This document shows, in pieces, positions 27,220-35,238 of a DNA stretch of 64,000 nucleotides. Origin of the DNA: Flavobacterium pisciphilum (lineage in GTDB: Bacteria > Bacteroidota > Bacteroidia > Flavobacteriales > Flavobacteriaceae); NCBI RefSeq assembly GCF_020905345.1, contig NZ_JAJJMO010000001.1, positions 3,844,001 through 3,908,000 of the forward strand. Direction: 5' to 3'. The notes under the pieces are model-generated. The model saw nothing but the letters and a program-made list of their open reading frames with translations. It was not told where the DNA came from and did not search any database. The first letter of the stretch is position 1; each line of letters opens with the position of its first letter. A program made the position numbers and the translations under genes.

Positions 27220-27253
27220 TCTATAAATAAACCTTTAGTAAACTAAGATCTGA

Positions 27254-29386
27254 TTACTCTTTTTTCTCCTCACGTGGAGGTCTTGGTAAAAGTGCTTTCT
27301 TAGACACTTTTTCTTTTCTTGTTTTAGGGTCAACTCCTAGGTATTTAACTTGGAAAGTATCTCCCATTTTAACTACATCAGCTACATTTTCAGTACGTTC
27401 CCATGCTAATTCAGATACGTGAAGTAAAACTTCATTTCCTGGAGCAGCAACATATTCTACTACAGCTCCAAAATCTAGCATTTTGATAACTTTAACGTCG
27501 TAAGCTTCTCCTACTTGAGGTTTGAAAGTTAACGAGTCAATTTTACGTAAAACTGCATCAATTCCGTCTGGATCAGTACCTAAAATTTCAACTACACCTT
27601 GTTCGTCAACTTCGTTGATTACAATAGTTGTTCCAGTAGCTTTTTGTAATTCTTGAATTACTTTTCCACCAGGTCCAATTAAAGCACCAATAAAGTTACC
27701 AGGAATAGTTACTGTAATGATTTTAGGAGCGTGTTTCTTAACTGTTGCTTTTGGAGCTGCCAATACTTCGGTAATTTTACCTAAGATGTGTAAACGTCCA
27801 TCACGAGCTTGAGCTAATGCCGCTTCCATAATGTTGTATGCTAAACCTTCAATTTTGATGTCCATTTGACAAGCAGTGATTCCATCAGCAGTTCCAGTTA
27901 CTTTAAAGTCCATATCTCCTAAGTGATCTTCATCACCAAGAATATCAGACAATACAGCAAATCTTTCACCGTCAGTAATTAATCCCATTGCAATTCCAGA
28001 AACTGGTTTTGTCATTTGGATACCTGCATCCATAAGAGCTAATGTTCCAGCACAAACTGTAGCCATAGAAGAAGAACCGTTAGATTCTAATACTTCAGAT
28101 ACAATACGAATAGTGTAAGGACAATCAGCAGGAATCATATTTTTTAATGCTCTCTGTGCTAAGTTTCCGTGACCAACTTCTCTTCTTGAAGTTCCTCTTA
28201 GAGGTTTTGCTTCTCCAGTAGAGAAAGGAGGGAAGTTATAGTGTAAGTAGAATTTCTCTTCACCTTGTTCTGATGGAGAATCTATTTGGTTTGCTTCTCT
28301 AGATGTTCCTAAAGTTGCAGTTGCCAATGCTTGAGTTTCTCCTCTTGTAAAAAGTGAAGATCCGTGTACAGATGGTAAATAATCAACCTCACACCAGATT
28401 GGTCTGATTTCGGTAGTTTTTCTTCCGTCTAAACGAGTTCCTAAATCTAGGGTTACGTTACGAACAGCTTCTTTGTTAGTTTTGTAAAAGTATTTAGAAA
28501 CTAAATCACCATTTTCTAGTAATTCTTCTTCTGTAAATAATGCTTTTACTTCTTCTTTTACGTCAGCAAATGCAGCTGTTCTTTCTTGTTTAGAAGAACC
28601 TACTTTTGCGATATCGTAAATTTTATCATAAGCTGCAGCTTTTACTTTAGCGTAAATAGCTTCGTCTTCTTTTTCTTCTTCGTAGATTCTAGTTTCTTTT
28701 TTACCAAAAGCTTCAACTAATCTCTCTTGAGCGTCGATTTGAATTTTGATAGCTTCGTGAGCAAATTTAATTGCTTCAACCATTTCTAATTCTGAAATTT
28801 CTTTCATCTCTCCTTCTACCATTGCGATAGAGTCTTTAGAAGCACCAATCATCATATCGATATCAGATAATTCTAATTGAGCACGGCTAGGATTGATTAC
28901 AAGTTTTCCGTCGATACGTGCAACACGTACTTCAGAAATTAATGTAGAAAAAGGAATATCAGATAAGGCTAATGCTGCTGATGCTGCTAAACCTGCTAAT
29001 GCATCTGGCATAACTTCTTCATCATGAGACATTAACTGAATCATTACTTGTGTTTCAGCGTGGTAATCATCTGGGAAAAGTGGACGTAATACACGGTCTA
29101 CTAATCTCATTGTTAATACTTCGCTGTCGCTTGGTCTTGCTTCTCTCTTGAAGAAACCTCCAGGGAAACGACCAGCTGCTGCAAATTTTTCGCGATAATC
29201 TACCGTTAATGGTAAAAAATCAACTGGACTTGCTTTTTTGGCAGATACTACTGTTGCAAGCAACATAGAATCTCCCATTCTTACTACTACAGAACCATCA
29301 GCTTGTTTAGCTAATTTTCCTGTCTCGATTGAGATGCTTCTGCCATCTCCTAAATCGATACTTACTGTTGAAACTTGTGGAATCAT
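27254..29386 (-). CDS. pnp: Polyribonucleotide nucleotidyltransferase (PNPase)
   Basis: Start set at ATG 29386 ([15 protein letters not shown]) with AAGGA just upstream; the open frame extends nine residues further. About 710 residues in standard order: first RNase PH domain ([26 protein letters not shown]), linker helix domain, second RNase PH domain ([36 protein letters not shown] with catalytic Asp residues), KH domain ([12 protein letters not shown]) and S1 domain ([23 protein letters not shown]). It degrades RNA 3'-5' by phosphorolysis and can add tails. It follows rpsO on the same strand, the classic rpsO-pnp order, although a hairpin separates them. Confidence 0.97.
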   Translation of the reverse strand: MIPQVSTVSIDLGDGRSISIETGKLAKQADGSVVVRMGDSMLLATVVSAKKASPVDFLPLTVDYREKFAAAGRFPGGFFKREARPSDSEVLTMRLVDRVLRPLFPDDYHAETQVMIQLMSHDEEVMPDALAGLAASAALALSDIPFSTLISEVRVARIDGKLVINPSRAQLELSDIDMMIGASKDSIAMVEGEMKEISELEMVEAIKFAHEAIKIQIDAQERLVEAFGKKETRIYEEEKEDEAIYAKVKAAAYDKIYDIAKVGSSKQERTAAFADVKEEVKALFTEEELLENGDLVSKYFYKTNKEAVRNVTLDLGTRLDGRKTTEIRPIWCEVDYLPSVHGSSLFTRGETQALATATLGTSREANQIDSPSEQGEEKFYLHYNFPPFSTGEAKPLRGTSRREVGHGNLAQRALKNMIPADCPYTIRIVSEVLESNGSSSMATVCAGTLALMDAGIQMTKPVSGIAMGLITDGERFAVLSDILGDEDHLGDMDFKVTGTADGITACQMDIKIEGLAYNIMEAALAQARDGRLHILGKITEVLAAPKATVKKHAPKIITVTIPGNFIGALIGPGGKVIQELQKATGTTIVINEVDEQGVVEILGTDPDGIDAVLRKIDSLTFKPQVGEAYDVKVIKMLDFGAVVEYVAAPGNEVLLHVSELAWERTENVADVVKMGDTFQVKYLGVDPKTRKEKVSKKALLPRPPREEKKE

Positions 29387-29507
29387 AAATTTTTTTCCTT
29401 TTTGATTATACAATGGGTTTTAGTTGTGTTGTAGTTGTTGTTGTGCGTAGTTAATGCCTAAAACCCAATGAAAAACCAAACTTTTTTTATTTGTTTGCGT
29501 AAAAAAC

Positions 29508-29536
29508 AAAAAGAGGCACTTTCGCACCTCTTTTTT
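29508..29536 (-). terminator. Hairpin terminator between rpsO and pnp
   Basis: On the minus strand GAGGTGC-GAAA-GTGCCTC pairs with two G-U wobbles and a GNRA loop, flanked by A and T runs, just after the rpsO stop codon. It may attenuate rather than fully block read-through into pnp. Confidence 0.75.
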
Positions 29537-29543
29537 ATATTGA

Positions 29544-29810
29544 TTATTTTCTGATATTCAATACTTTGATAATCTCACGATATCTGTTGATTTCTTTTTT
29601 CTTCAAGTAATCTAACAATGATCTTCTTTTTCCTACTAGTAGTACTAATGAACGTTCAGTGTTATAATCGTGACGATTTTTTTTCAAGTGCTCAGTTAAG
29701 TGTGAAATTCTGTAAGTGAACAATGCGATTTGAGCTTCTGCTTTTCCAGTGTTTGTTGCTTCACCGTGTTTTGCGAAAATCTCTTCTTTAATTTCTTTAG
29801 TTAAATACAT
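29544..29810 (-). CDS. rpsO: 30S ribosomal protein S15
   Basis: An 88-residue protein of normal length. Conserved S15 strings: TGKAEAQIALFTYRISHLTEHLKKNRHDYNTERSLV and LLVGKRRSLLDYLKKK, followed by RYREIIKVLNIRK. It binds 16S rRNA early in 30S assembly. A -7 box TATTTTTG (minus, 29866-29873) lies 55 bases upstream, and a perfect palindrome occupies the leader. S15 autoregulates its mRNA in several bacteria, so the leader deserves attention. Confidence 0.97.
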   Translation of the reverse strand: MYLTKEIKEEIFAKHGEATNTGKAEAQIALFTYRISHLTEHLKKNRHDYNTERSLVLLVGKRRSLLDYLKKKEINRYREIIKVLNIRK

Positions 29811-29833
29811 TCCAATATTATTTAATGATTTTT

Positions 29834-29873
29834 ATGTATGTCATACATCTCTTGTAAGACGGGTGCAAAAATA
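29834..29873 (-). promoter_or_regulatory. rpsO -7 box and leader palindrome
   Basis: The minus-strand TATTTTTG (29866-29873) fits the -7 consensus. Downstream, ATGTATG-T-CATACAT (29834-29848) is a perfect 7-1-7 inverted repeat in the predicted 5' leader, 23 bases before the start codon. Confidence 0.5.
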
Positions 29874-29901
29874 GTATTTTTTTTCTGAAAAATAAATTTT
29901 A

Positions 29902-30864
29902 TTAATGCTTTTTTGCAATTGTTATAGGTAATGAGTAAATAACACTAGTTGGAATCCCTCTTTCTATCCCTGGATTCCATTTTTTAGACTCTTTAATTAA
30001 TTTAATTGCGCTCTCGTCTATTCCGTAACCAATTCCTTTTATTATTTTAGGATTAATTAAATTTCCTTCTGTATCTACAACAAAAGATAAGTAGATTTTA
30101 CCAAAAACTTTATTTCTAACATCTATTGGAATAAACATTTCTCTAGCTATATATCTATAAAAGCCTTCTGTTCCATTTTTATAACTTGGTTGTTCGCGTA
30201 TAACTTTGTAAGGATGCTCAATATTTAAAGAATCGATACTTACACCAGAAATTAATTCGCCATTCTCATACTTCTCAGTAAAGCTGAATTTGCTTTTTAG
30301 ATTATTTCCTTTCCAAATACCGTCTGGGAAACCATTCTTTATTTTTCCACTACTTTCGTAATTTTCATCTTCTACCTTGCAATCCCCATTCCCTGATATT
30401 ACTTTTTGCTCGTTTTGCTTGTTCCAGTAATTATTAACTTTAAAAAGAACTTCTCCTTTTTTATCTTTAAAATATTCGATTTCAGATTTTAAAAGACCAG
30501 TATCATACCAATTGAATTCTTTTCCCTCTTTTTTTGAATTTACATAGCTAACGGCTGATTTCTTCTTACCGTTTTCATAGTAATAGACAAACTGACCTTC
30601 TCTTTTTAAAAAATCTTTATCGGTTGACGTTCCAACCATTTTTAATGTTTTGGACTTATAATAATCTTTAAAGACATAAATTTTTTTGTCCTGAAAATAT
30701 TCCTCGACGATTCTAATGTATTTATAGTTTTCTTCTGTGGCTTCTGTATATGTAGAATCCAAGTAAATCATTTTGTTTTGAGCTACGGGACTTTGTGCGA
30801 ATGATTGTGTAGTTAGTAATAAAAAAAAGGCAATCGTAAAATTATAATGAAGACGAAATTTCAT
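29902..30864 (-). CDS. Periplasmic TonB C-terminal-domain protein with MORN-like repeats
   Basis: A 320-residue protein with a cleavable signal peptide (ending TQSFAQ). The middle has repeated 'YYENGKKKSAVSYVNSKKEG', 'WYDTGLLKSEIEYFKD' and similar units (YwqK/MORN-like antitoxin-type repeats). The C-terminus has the TonB fold: GKIYLSFVVDTEGNL, then IDESAIKLIKESKKWNPGIERG. There is no N-terminal anchor of the classical TonB kind, so it probably is not a standard energy transducer. Such proteins are numerous in Flavobacterium; the role is unknown. Confidence 0.7.
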   Translation of the reverse strand: MKFRLHYNFTIAFFLLLTTQSFAQSPVAQNKMIYLDSTYTEATEENYKYIRIVEEYFQDKKIYVFKDYYKSKTLKMVGTSTDKDFLKREGQFVYYYENGKKKSAVSYVNSKKEGKEFNWYDTGLLKSEIEYFKDKKGEVLFKVNNYWNKQNEQKVISGNGDCKVEDENYESSGKIKNGFPDGIWKGNNLKSKFSFTEKYENGELISGVSIDSLNIEHPYKVIREQPSYKNGTEGFYRYIAREMFIPIDVRNKVFGKIYLSFVVDTEGNLINPKIIKGIGYGIDESAIKLIKESKKWNPGIERGIPTSVIYSLPITIAKKH

Positions 30865-30905
30865 GTATATAATGTTTTTAAAACAGAGTAAATGTGGTTG
30901 TGGTT

Positions 30906-31361
30906 TTAATATAACTTAGCAACTTCTTGATTTACAAATTCCAAAAACTTTTCGTCAGCTTCAGTAAATGGATCTAAAACATGACTGTCAATGTCGATTT
31001 GTCCAATGTTTTGTCCGTTAACAAATAAAGGAACTACAATTTCTGATTTTACAGTAAAGCTGCAGGCAATATAATTATCCTGAGCAGCAACATCTGGTAC
31101 CACAAAATTTTCGTTAGAAACGGCAACTTGACCGCAAATTCCTTTACCAAAAGGAATCACAGTGTGGTCAGTTTCAGCTCCTACATACGGGCCTAAATGC
31201 AATGTTTTGTTTTCGTGATTGGCAAAATAAAAGCCAACCCAGTTGTAATAATCTACATTGTCACTTAATAATTGACAAATGTTTAATAGTTTTTCGTCTC
31301 TTGAGTAATTTGTATCTGCTACAATTGCAGTTATTTTTGGTTGTAATTCTTGAAATGTCAT
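30906..31361 (-). CDS. msrC: Free methionine-(R)-sulfoxide reductase (GAF-type fRMsr)
   Basis: A 151-residue single-GAF protein. Family blocks: YYNWVGFYF, LHLGPYVG, IPFGKGICGQVA (Cys76), YIACSFTVKSEIVVPLF (Cys100, the expected catalytic Cys) and QIDIDSHVLDPFTEAD. It reduces free L-methionine-(R)-sulfoxide in the cytoplasm. By comparison with E. coli fRMsr as I recall it, the two cysteines at 94 and 118 are present, whereas the one at 84 is replaced in GAETDHTV. A -7 box TACTTTTG (minus, 31379-31386) precedes it. It is divergent from xrtF. Confidence 0.85.
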   Translation of the reverse strand: MTFQELQPKITAIVADTNYSRDEKLLNICQLLSDNVDYYNWVGFYFANHENKTLHLGPYVGAETDHTVIPFGKGICGQVAVSNENFVVPDVAAQDNYIACSFTVKSEIVVPLFVNGQNIGQIDIDSHVLDPFTEADEKFLEFVNQEVAKLY

Positions 31362-31431
31362 CTTATTTAGTTTTTATACAAAAGTATTTAAAGCCAAATC
31401 AAAAAATACATAAATTTGTTAAAAATTTCTC

Positions 31432-31971
31432 TTGAAAAAATATTTACTCCAGTACAAACCTTTTCTTCTTTTTATAGGTGCATTTTTTGCAACTTATATT
31501 CTGCTAACATTAGTTTATCAATTTTATTTGAGCAGTTTCGGAACCACCGATACGTTAGATGGGATAACAAATTTGGTAGGATATCATACTGAGCGATTGT
31601 TACAATTATTTAATAATGATGTTAGATTCGATAAAATTCTTTCAGAGCCGTATATTATAATAACATACAATCAAAAGACGGTTGCTTCAATTGTAGAAGG
31701 ATGTAATGCAATTAGTGTGATTATTTTATTTGTATCTTTTATAGTTGCTTTTTCGGGGAAATTAAAACCAACTATACTCTATATTTTAGGAGGAAGTCTT
31801 TTTATTTATATTCTTAATATTTGCAGAATAGCATCATTATGTGCGTTATTGTATTATTTTCCAGAGCAATCACATTTATTACATGGAGTTCTTTTTCCGT
31901 TAATGATTTATGGTTTGGTTTTTATTTTGTGGATTGTTTGGGTAAGTAAATTTTCTAAGTATGCTAAATGA
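31432..31971 (+). CDS. xrtF: Exosortase XrtF
   Basis: A 179-residue polytopic membrane protein. The three exosortase active-site residues are visible: Cys91 in VEGCNAIS, Arg132 in NICRIA and His151 in HLLHGVLFP. The short length and the overlapping partner gene fit the Bacteroidota XrtF subfamily. Exosortases cleave and probably transfer C-terminal sorting-signal proteins at the membrane. The start is TTG, because a stop codon lies 4 codons upstream and no ATG or GTG precedes the first helix. A TAAATTTG box at 31411-31418 leaves almost no leader. The target proteins are not identifiable in this window. Confidence 0.88.
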   Translation: MKKYLLQYKPFLLFIGAFFATYILLTLVYQFYLSSFGTTDTLDGITNLVGYHTERLLQLFNNDVRFDKILSEPYIIITYNQKTVASIVEGCNAISVIILFVSFIVAFSGKLKPTILYILGGSLFIYILNICRIASLCALLYYFPEQSHLLHGVLFPLMIYGLVFILWIVWVSKFSKYAK

Positions 31972-32404
31972 TATTCTTCAAAACAAATCGAAGATTCTTT
32001 CTTTGATAGGATTAGTACTTCTTTTAGTAAGTATAAGAGCCTTTGAAAATCAGTTGTTTTATGATCCTTTTCTCGTTTATTTTGAAAGAGATTATAAAAT
32101 GCTTCCTTTGCCTGAATTTGATTCCATTCAATTGTTTTTTGGATTATTGTTTCGATACGCATTAAATACAATTGTATCACTGGGAATAATTTATGTGATT
32201 TTTAAAGAAATCGAATTGGTGAAATTTGCTTCAATTTTATATGGTGCTTTTTTTCTGTTTTTAATTATTGCTTTTTATAGTATTATTTATTTTTATGCCA
32301 ATCAAAATAATTTGATGCTTTTTTATGTGCGTCGTTTTTTAATTCAACCAATTCTTATACTGTTGTTTATTCCTGGATTTTATTATCAAAAGATAAATAA
32401 ATAG
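31961..32404 (+). CDS. Exosortase F-associated membrane protein
   Basis: A 147-residue protein with about four hydrophobic helices (residues ~12-28, ~57-80, ~88-113, ~123-142) and the block SIRAFENQLFYDPFLVYF after helix 1. Its start overlaps the end of xrtF by 11 bases, so the two are translationally coupled. It matches the small partner family found next to XrtF in Flavobacteria. The biochemical role is unknown. Confidence 0.82.
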   Translation: MLNDILQNKSKILSLIGLVLLLVSIRAFENQLFYDPFLVYFERDYKMLPLPEFDSIQLFFGLLFRYALNTIVSLGIIYVIFKEIELVKFASILYGAFFLFLIIAFYSIIYFYANQNNLMLFYVRRFLIQPILILLFIPGFYYQKINK

Positions 32405-32465
32405 CCCTTTTTTCGTATCTTTATTAGTCGGTTTGTATTTGTTTAATTATCAAATCAAGAAGCAG

Positions 32466-33296
32466 ATGAAAGTTGTAAAAAAATCAGGAGATTTTGTTGT
32501 TTTTGATAGGAAAAAATTAGAAAAGTCTCTGTTGAATTCAGGGGCAAATCAATTAATTGTTCAGGAAGTTTTACAGATAATTGAAAAGGAAATTTATGAA
32601 GGAATTTCTACCAAGGCAATCTATAAAATGGCTTTTAGGCTGTTAAGAAAAAAATCCCATTCTCATGCCGCACGTTATAACTTAAAAGAAGCCATTCAGT
32701 TATTAGGGCCCGCTGGCTTCTACTTCGAAAAATATATTGCCAGACTTTTCTCGATGGAAAATTATGAAACGAGAACTAATTTAACGCTACAAGGGAAGTG
32801 CGTTTCACACGAAATAGATGTTTTGACAAAGAAAAACAGTGTCATTGCAATGATCGAGTGTAAGTTTCATATGGGAAAAGAAGCTTCTACAGATGTAAAA
32901 GTACCTATGTATATCTTGTCTCGATTTAATGATCTTAAAGAAAGAAAACATACTGTTTTTTCTGAGAAAGATGCTATCTCAGAATGTTGGATAGTTACAA
33001 ATAACCGATTTACATTGGATGCAACGACTTTTGGAGTGTGTTCGGGATTGAATTTATTGAGTTGGGATTACCCCGCAAATAATAATTTGAGAACAAAGAA
33101 TGAGAATAATAATTTATATCCGATCACTTGTTTAACGACACTTACGCTTGCTGAAAAAGATAAATTATTGGCTTTGGATGTGATTTTGGTAAAAGAGTTA
33201 TTGCATAATCACAATTGTTTAGAAGAAATTGGACTGAGTTCTCAAAGAATAAGAGGAATTACAAAAGAAGCATCTGAGTTGTGTAGGTATTCTTAA
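32466..33296 (+). CDS. ATP-cone / PD-(D/E)XK nuclease protein
   Basis: Start set at ATG 32466 (MKVVKKSGDFVVFD); the open frame runs back to a TTG at 32433. Residues ~1-85 form an ATP-cone, the nucleotide-binding domain known from ribonucleotide reductase and NrdR (KSGDFVVFDRKKLEKSL, ISTKAIYKMAFRLLRK). Residues ~86-180 form a restriction-endonuclease fold with Glu88, Asp118 in HEIDVL and Glu131-Cys-Lys133 in MIECKFH, a complete PD-(D/E)XK site. The C-terminus (EEIGLSSQRIRGITKEA) looks helix-hairpin-helix-like. It should be a nucleotide-responsive DNA nuclease. The beta-CASP nuclease begins 41 bases downstream. The cellular role is unknown. Confidence 0.82.
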   Translation: MKVVKKSGDFVVFDRKKLEKSLLNSGANQLIVQEVLQIIEKEIYEGISTKAIYKMAFRLLRKKSHSHAARYNLKEAIQLLGPAGFYFEKYIARLFSMENYETRTNLTLQGKCVSHEIDVLTKKNSVIAMIECKFHMGKEASTDVKVPMYILSRFNDLKERKHTVFSEKDAISECWIVTNNRFTLDATTFGVCSGLNLLSWDYPANNNLRTKNENNNLYPITCLTTLTLAEKDKLLALDVILVKELLHNHNCLEEIGLSSQRIRGITKEASELCRYS

Positions 33297-33337
33297 AAGT
33301 ATAGTTTTTTATTTTATGTAATTTAAATTTAAATCAA

Positions 33338-34693
33338 ATGAAAGTTAAATTCATTGGTGGTGCAGGAACTGTTACAGGGTCTAAAACATTGATTGAGAGT
33401 AATGGTGTTAGGATTTTAATTGATTGCGGACAGTTTCAAGGGATAAAACCTTTGCGTGAACTTAATTGGGAACCTTTATCGGTTCAACCTTCAACGATAG
33501 ATTTTGTGTTGCTTACCCACGGGCATTTAGATCACTGTGGCTGGTTGCCGAGATTGGTATATCAGGGTTTTAAAGGAAAAATATATTGCTCAGGCCCAAC
33601 AAAAGAAATTGCTAGGCTTATTCTTTTGGATAGTGCTAAGATTCAGGAAGAAGAAGCGAATAAAGCTAACGAAGAACGATATTCTAGTCATGAGATTGCA
33701 GAACCTCTTTATACAGTAGAGCAGGCTAAGAAGGTTTTTCCGCTTTTTAGAGTGGTTAAAATTAATGAGCCATTTCTTTTGGAAGCGGATATTTCGGCAG
33801 TTTTTTCTACTGCAGGACATATCATGGGGGCTTGTAGTATTGCGTTGACAGTTGAAAAGAAAACTTTAGTTTTTTCAGGAGATATTGGTCGAGATGATGA
33901 TGTATTGCTGTTTCCTCCAGAAAAACCCAAAAAAGGAGACTATATATTTTTAGAGAGTACATACGGAAACCGATTGCATCCAGATACAGATCCAAAAGAA
34001 GAACTTGAAAAATATATCAATAAAACGTTTCATAAAAAAGGAACGGTTATTATACCCAGTTTTGCTGTAGAACGTGCGCAAAGCATAATGTATTTGTTGT
34101 GGCAGCTAAAAAAAGAAGACAGGATTCCGAATATGCCATATATTATAGATACTCCCATGGGGATTAGTGCTTTGGAGATCTTTACTAATAATAAAGAATG
34201 GCACAAACTATCAATGGAAGAATGCACTGGTATGACTAAGATGTTTTCTTTAGTTTCAGATTATCGGGAGACAATGGATATTATTTATAATAAAGGAGCA
34301 AAAGTGATTATTGCTGCAAGCGGAATGGCAACAGGAGGTAGAGTTTTGAATTATTTTGAACATTATATAGGAATGCGAGAAACAACCGTAATAATTGTTG
34401 GTTACCAAGCAGAAGGTACTCGAGGTAGGAAATTATTAGAGGGAGCAAATGAAATCAAAATACGAGGAAAATATTTTTCAGTTAAAGCAAAAATTTTAGA
34501 AATAGGAGGGCTTTCAGCTCATGGAGATCAAGATGATTTACTTATGTGGCTTTCGGTATTGGAAAATAAGCCTAAAAAAGTGTTTTTGGTTCATGGAGAA
34601 AATGTTCCCGCAGATGCTCTTCGTATAAAGATTAAGGAGAAATACGGTTTCAATTGTGTTATTCCTTTAATGGGGCAGGAGTTTGAATTGTAA
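33338..34693 (+). CDS. Metallo-beta-lactamase/beta-CASP nuclease (RNA-specificity type)
   Basis: A 451-residue protein. The MBL domain has His61-Gly-His63-Leu-Asp65-His66 (THGHLDHCGWLPRL), a later AGHIMGA and SGDIGRDD. The beta-CASP insert contains IIPSFAVERAQSIMYLLWQL, and the C-terminal RMMBL has VIIVGYQAEGTRGRKL and GGLSAHGDQDDLL plus VFLVHGE. This is the CPSF73/Ysh1-like bacterial family of RNA or DNA nucleases. It is probably co-transcribed with the ATP-cone nuclease upstream. Start ATG 33338; the length is typical. Confidence 0.9.
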   Translation: MKVKFIGGAGTVTGSKTLIESNGVRILIDCGQFQGIKPLRELNWEPLSVQPSTIDFVLLTHGHLDHCGWLPRLVYQGFKGKIYCSGPTKEIARLILLDSAKIQEEEANKANEERYSSHEIAEPLYTVEQAKKVFPLFRVVKINEPFLLEADISAVFSTAGHIMGACSIALTVEKKTLVFSGDIGRDDDVLLFPPEKPKKGDYIFLESTYGNRLHPDTDPKEELEKYINKTFHKKGTVIIPSFAVERAQSIMYLLWQLKKEDRIPNMPYIIDTPMGISALEIFTNNKEWHKLSMEECTGMTKMFSLVSDYRETMDIIYNKGAKVIIAASGMATGGRVLNYFEHYIGMRETTVIIVGYQAEGTRGRKLLEGANEIKIRGKYFSVKAKILEIGGLSAHGDQDDLLMWLSVLENKPKKVFLVHGENVPADALRIKIKEKYGFNCVIPLMGQEFEL

Positions 34694-34746
34694 AATAATT
34701 TTTAAATTTTTAACAAGAATTTCATTTATGGGATTAATTATAATGC

Positions 34747-34754
34747 TAGTTTTG
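34747..34754 (+). promoter_or_regulatory. -7 box of the metal-handling operon
   Basis: TAGTTTTG matches TAnnTTTG, 8 bases before the start codon of the HYC_CC_PP gene, so the leader would be very short. No exact TTG is found at -33. Confidence 0.4.
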
Positions 34755-34762
34755 TAAACGAT

Positions 34763-35164
34763 ATGAATATAAAAAGATGCACTAGTTTATTTTTAGCATT
34801 TCTACTATTGGTTTCCAATGTAGGATTAGCTTTTGATGTGCATTATTGTGGAGGTAAATTATCTTCAATTTCATTAAATAAAACTTTAGAAGCACCACCA
34901 ACTAAAAAATGTTGTGGGATTGCTGCCAAAAAAAAATCATCTTGCTGTAAAGACAAAGTAGTTCATTTTGAGAAAAAATCAGATACTGCTACTATTAAAA
35001 CATTTTTGTTTCAGCTTGATTTTCCTTTTACAATTCAAGAATTCAAAACGGTTGCTTTTTTCTTTATTCCAAAATTTAAAAGCAAACAGTTAATTGCTTA
35101 TTATAGTGATGCTCATGCACCTCCGCTATTTAAGCTCTATCACCAATATATATATTACGCCTGA
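34763..35164 (+). CDS. HYC_CC_PP family protein
   Basis: A 133-residue secreted protein with signal peptide (residues 1-23). It carries the signature motifs in order: DVHYCGGKL (HYC), KKCCG and SCCKD (CC), and HAPPLF (PP) near the C-terminus. The family is found in Bacteroidota beside metal-related genes; its Cys/His content suggests copper or other soft-metal binding, but the function is unproven. The TonB receptor and HMA protein that follow support a metal-handling role. A hairpin with a T-run separates it from the receptor gene. Confidence 0.85.
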   Translation: MNIKRCTSLFLAFLLLVSNVGLAFDVHYCGGKLSSISLNKTLEAPPTKKCCGIAAKKKSSCCKDKVVHFEKKSDTATIKTFLFQLDFPFTIQEFKTVAFFFIPKFKSKQLIAYYSDAHAPPLFKLYHQYIYYA

Positions 35165-35182
35165 TTTTAATGTTTTTTAAAG

Positions 35183-35219
35183 TCAAACCATCTTCTATGG
35201 TTTGAATCTACCTTTTTTT
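35183..35219 (+). terminator. Terminator/attenuator hairpin before the TonB receptor
   Basis: Perfect 9-bp stem TCAAACCAT-N5-ATGGTTTGA followed within 8 bases by TTTTTTT. It lies inside a likely operon 20 bases before the receptor start codon, so partial termination or attenuation is possible. Confidence 0.6.
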
Positions 35220-35238
35220 AAACATTAAAATTATTCTC

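Noticed and set aside
31908..32180. Minus-strand 90-codon frame opposite the XrtF partner gene
   Set aside because: It lies antisense to two well-supported genes and has no recognisable features.
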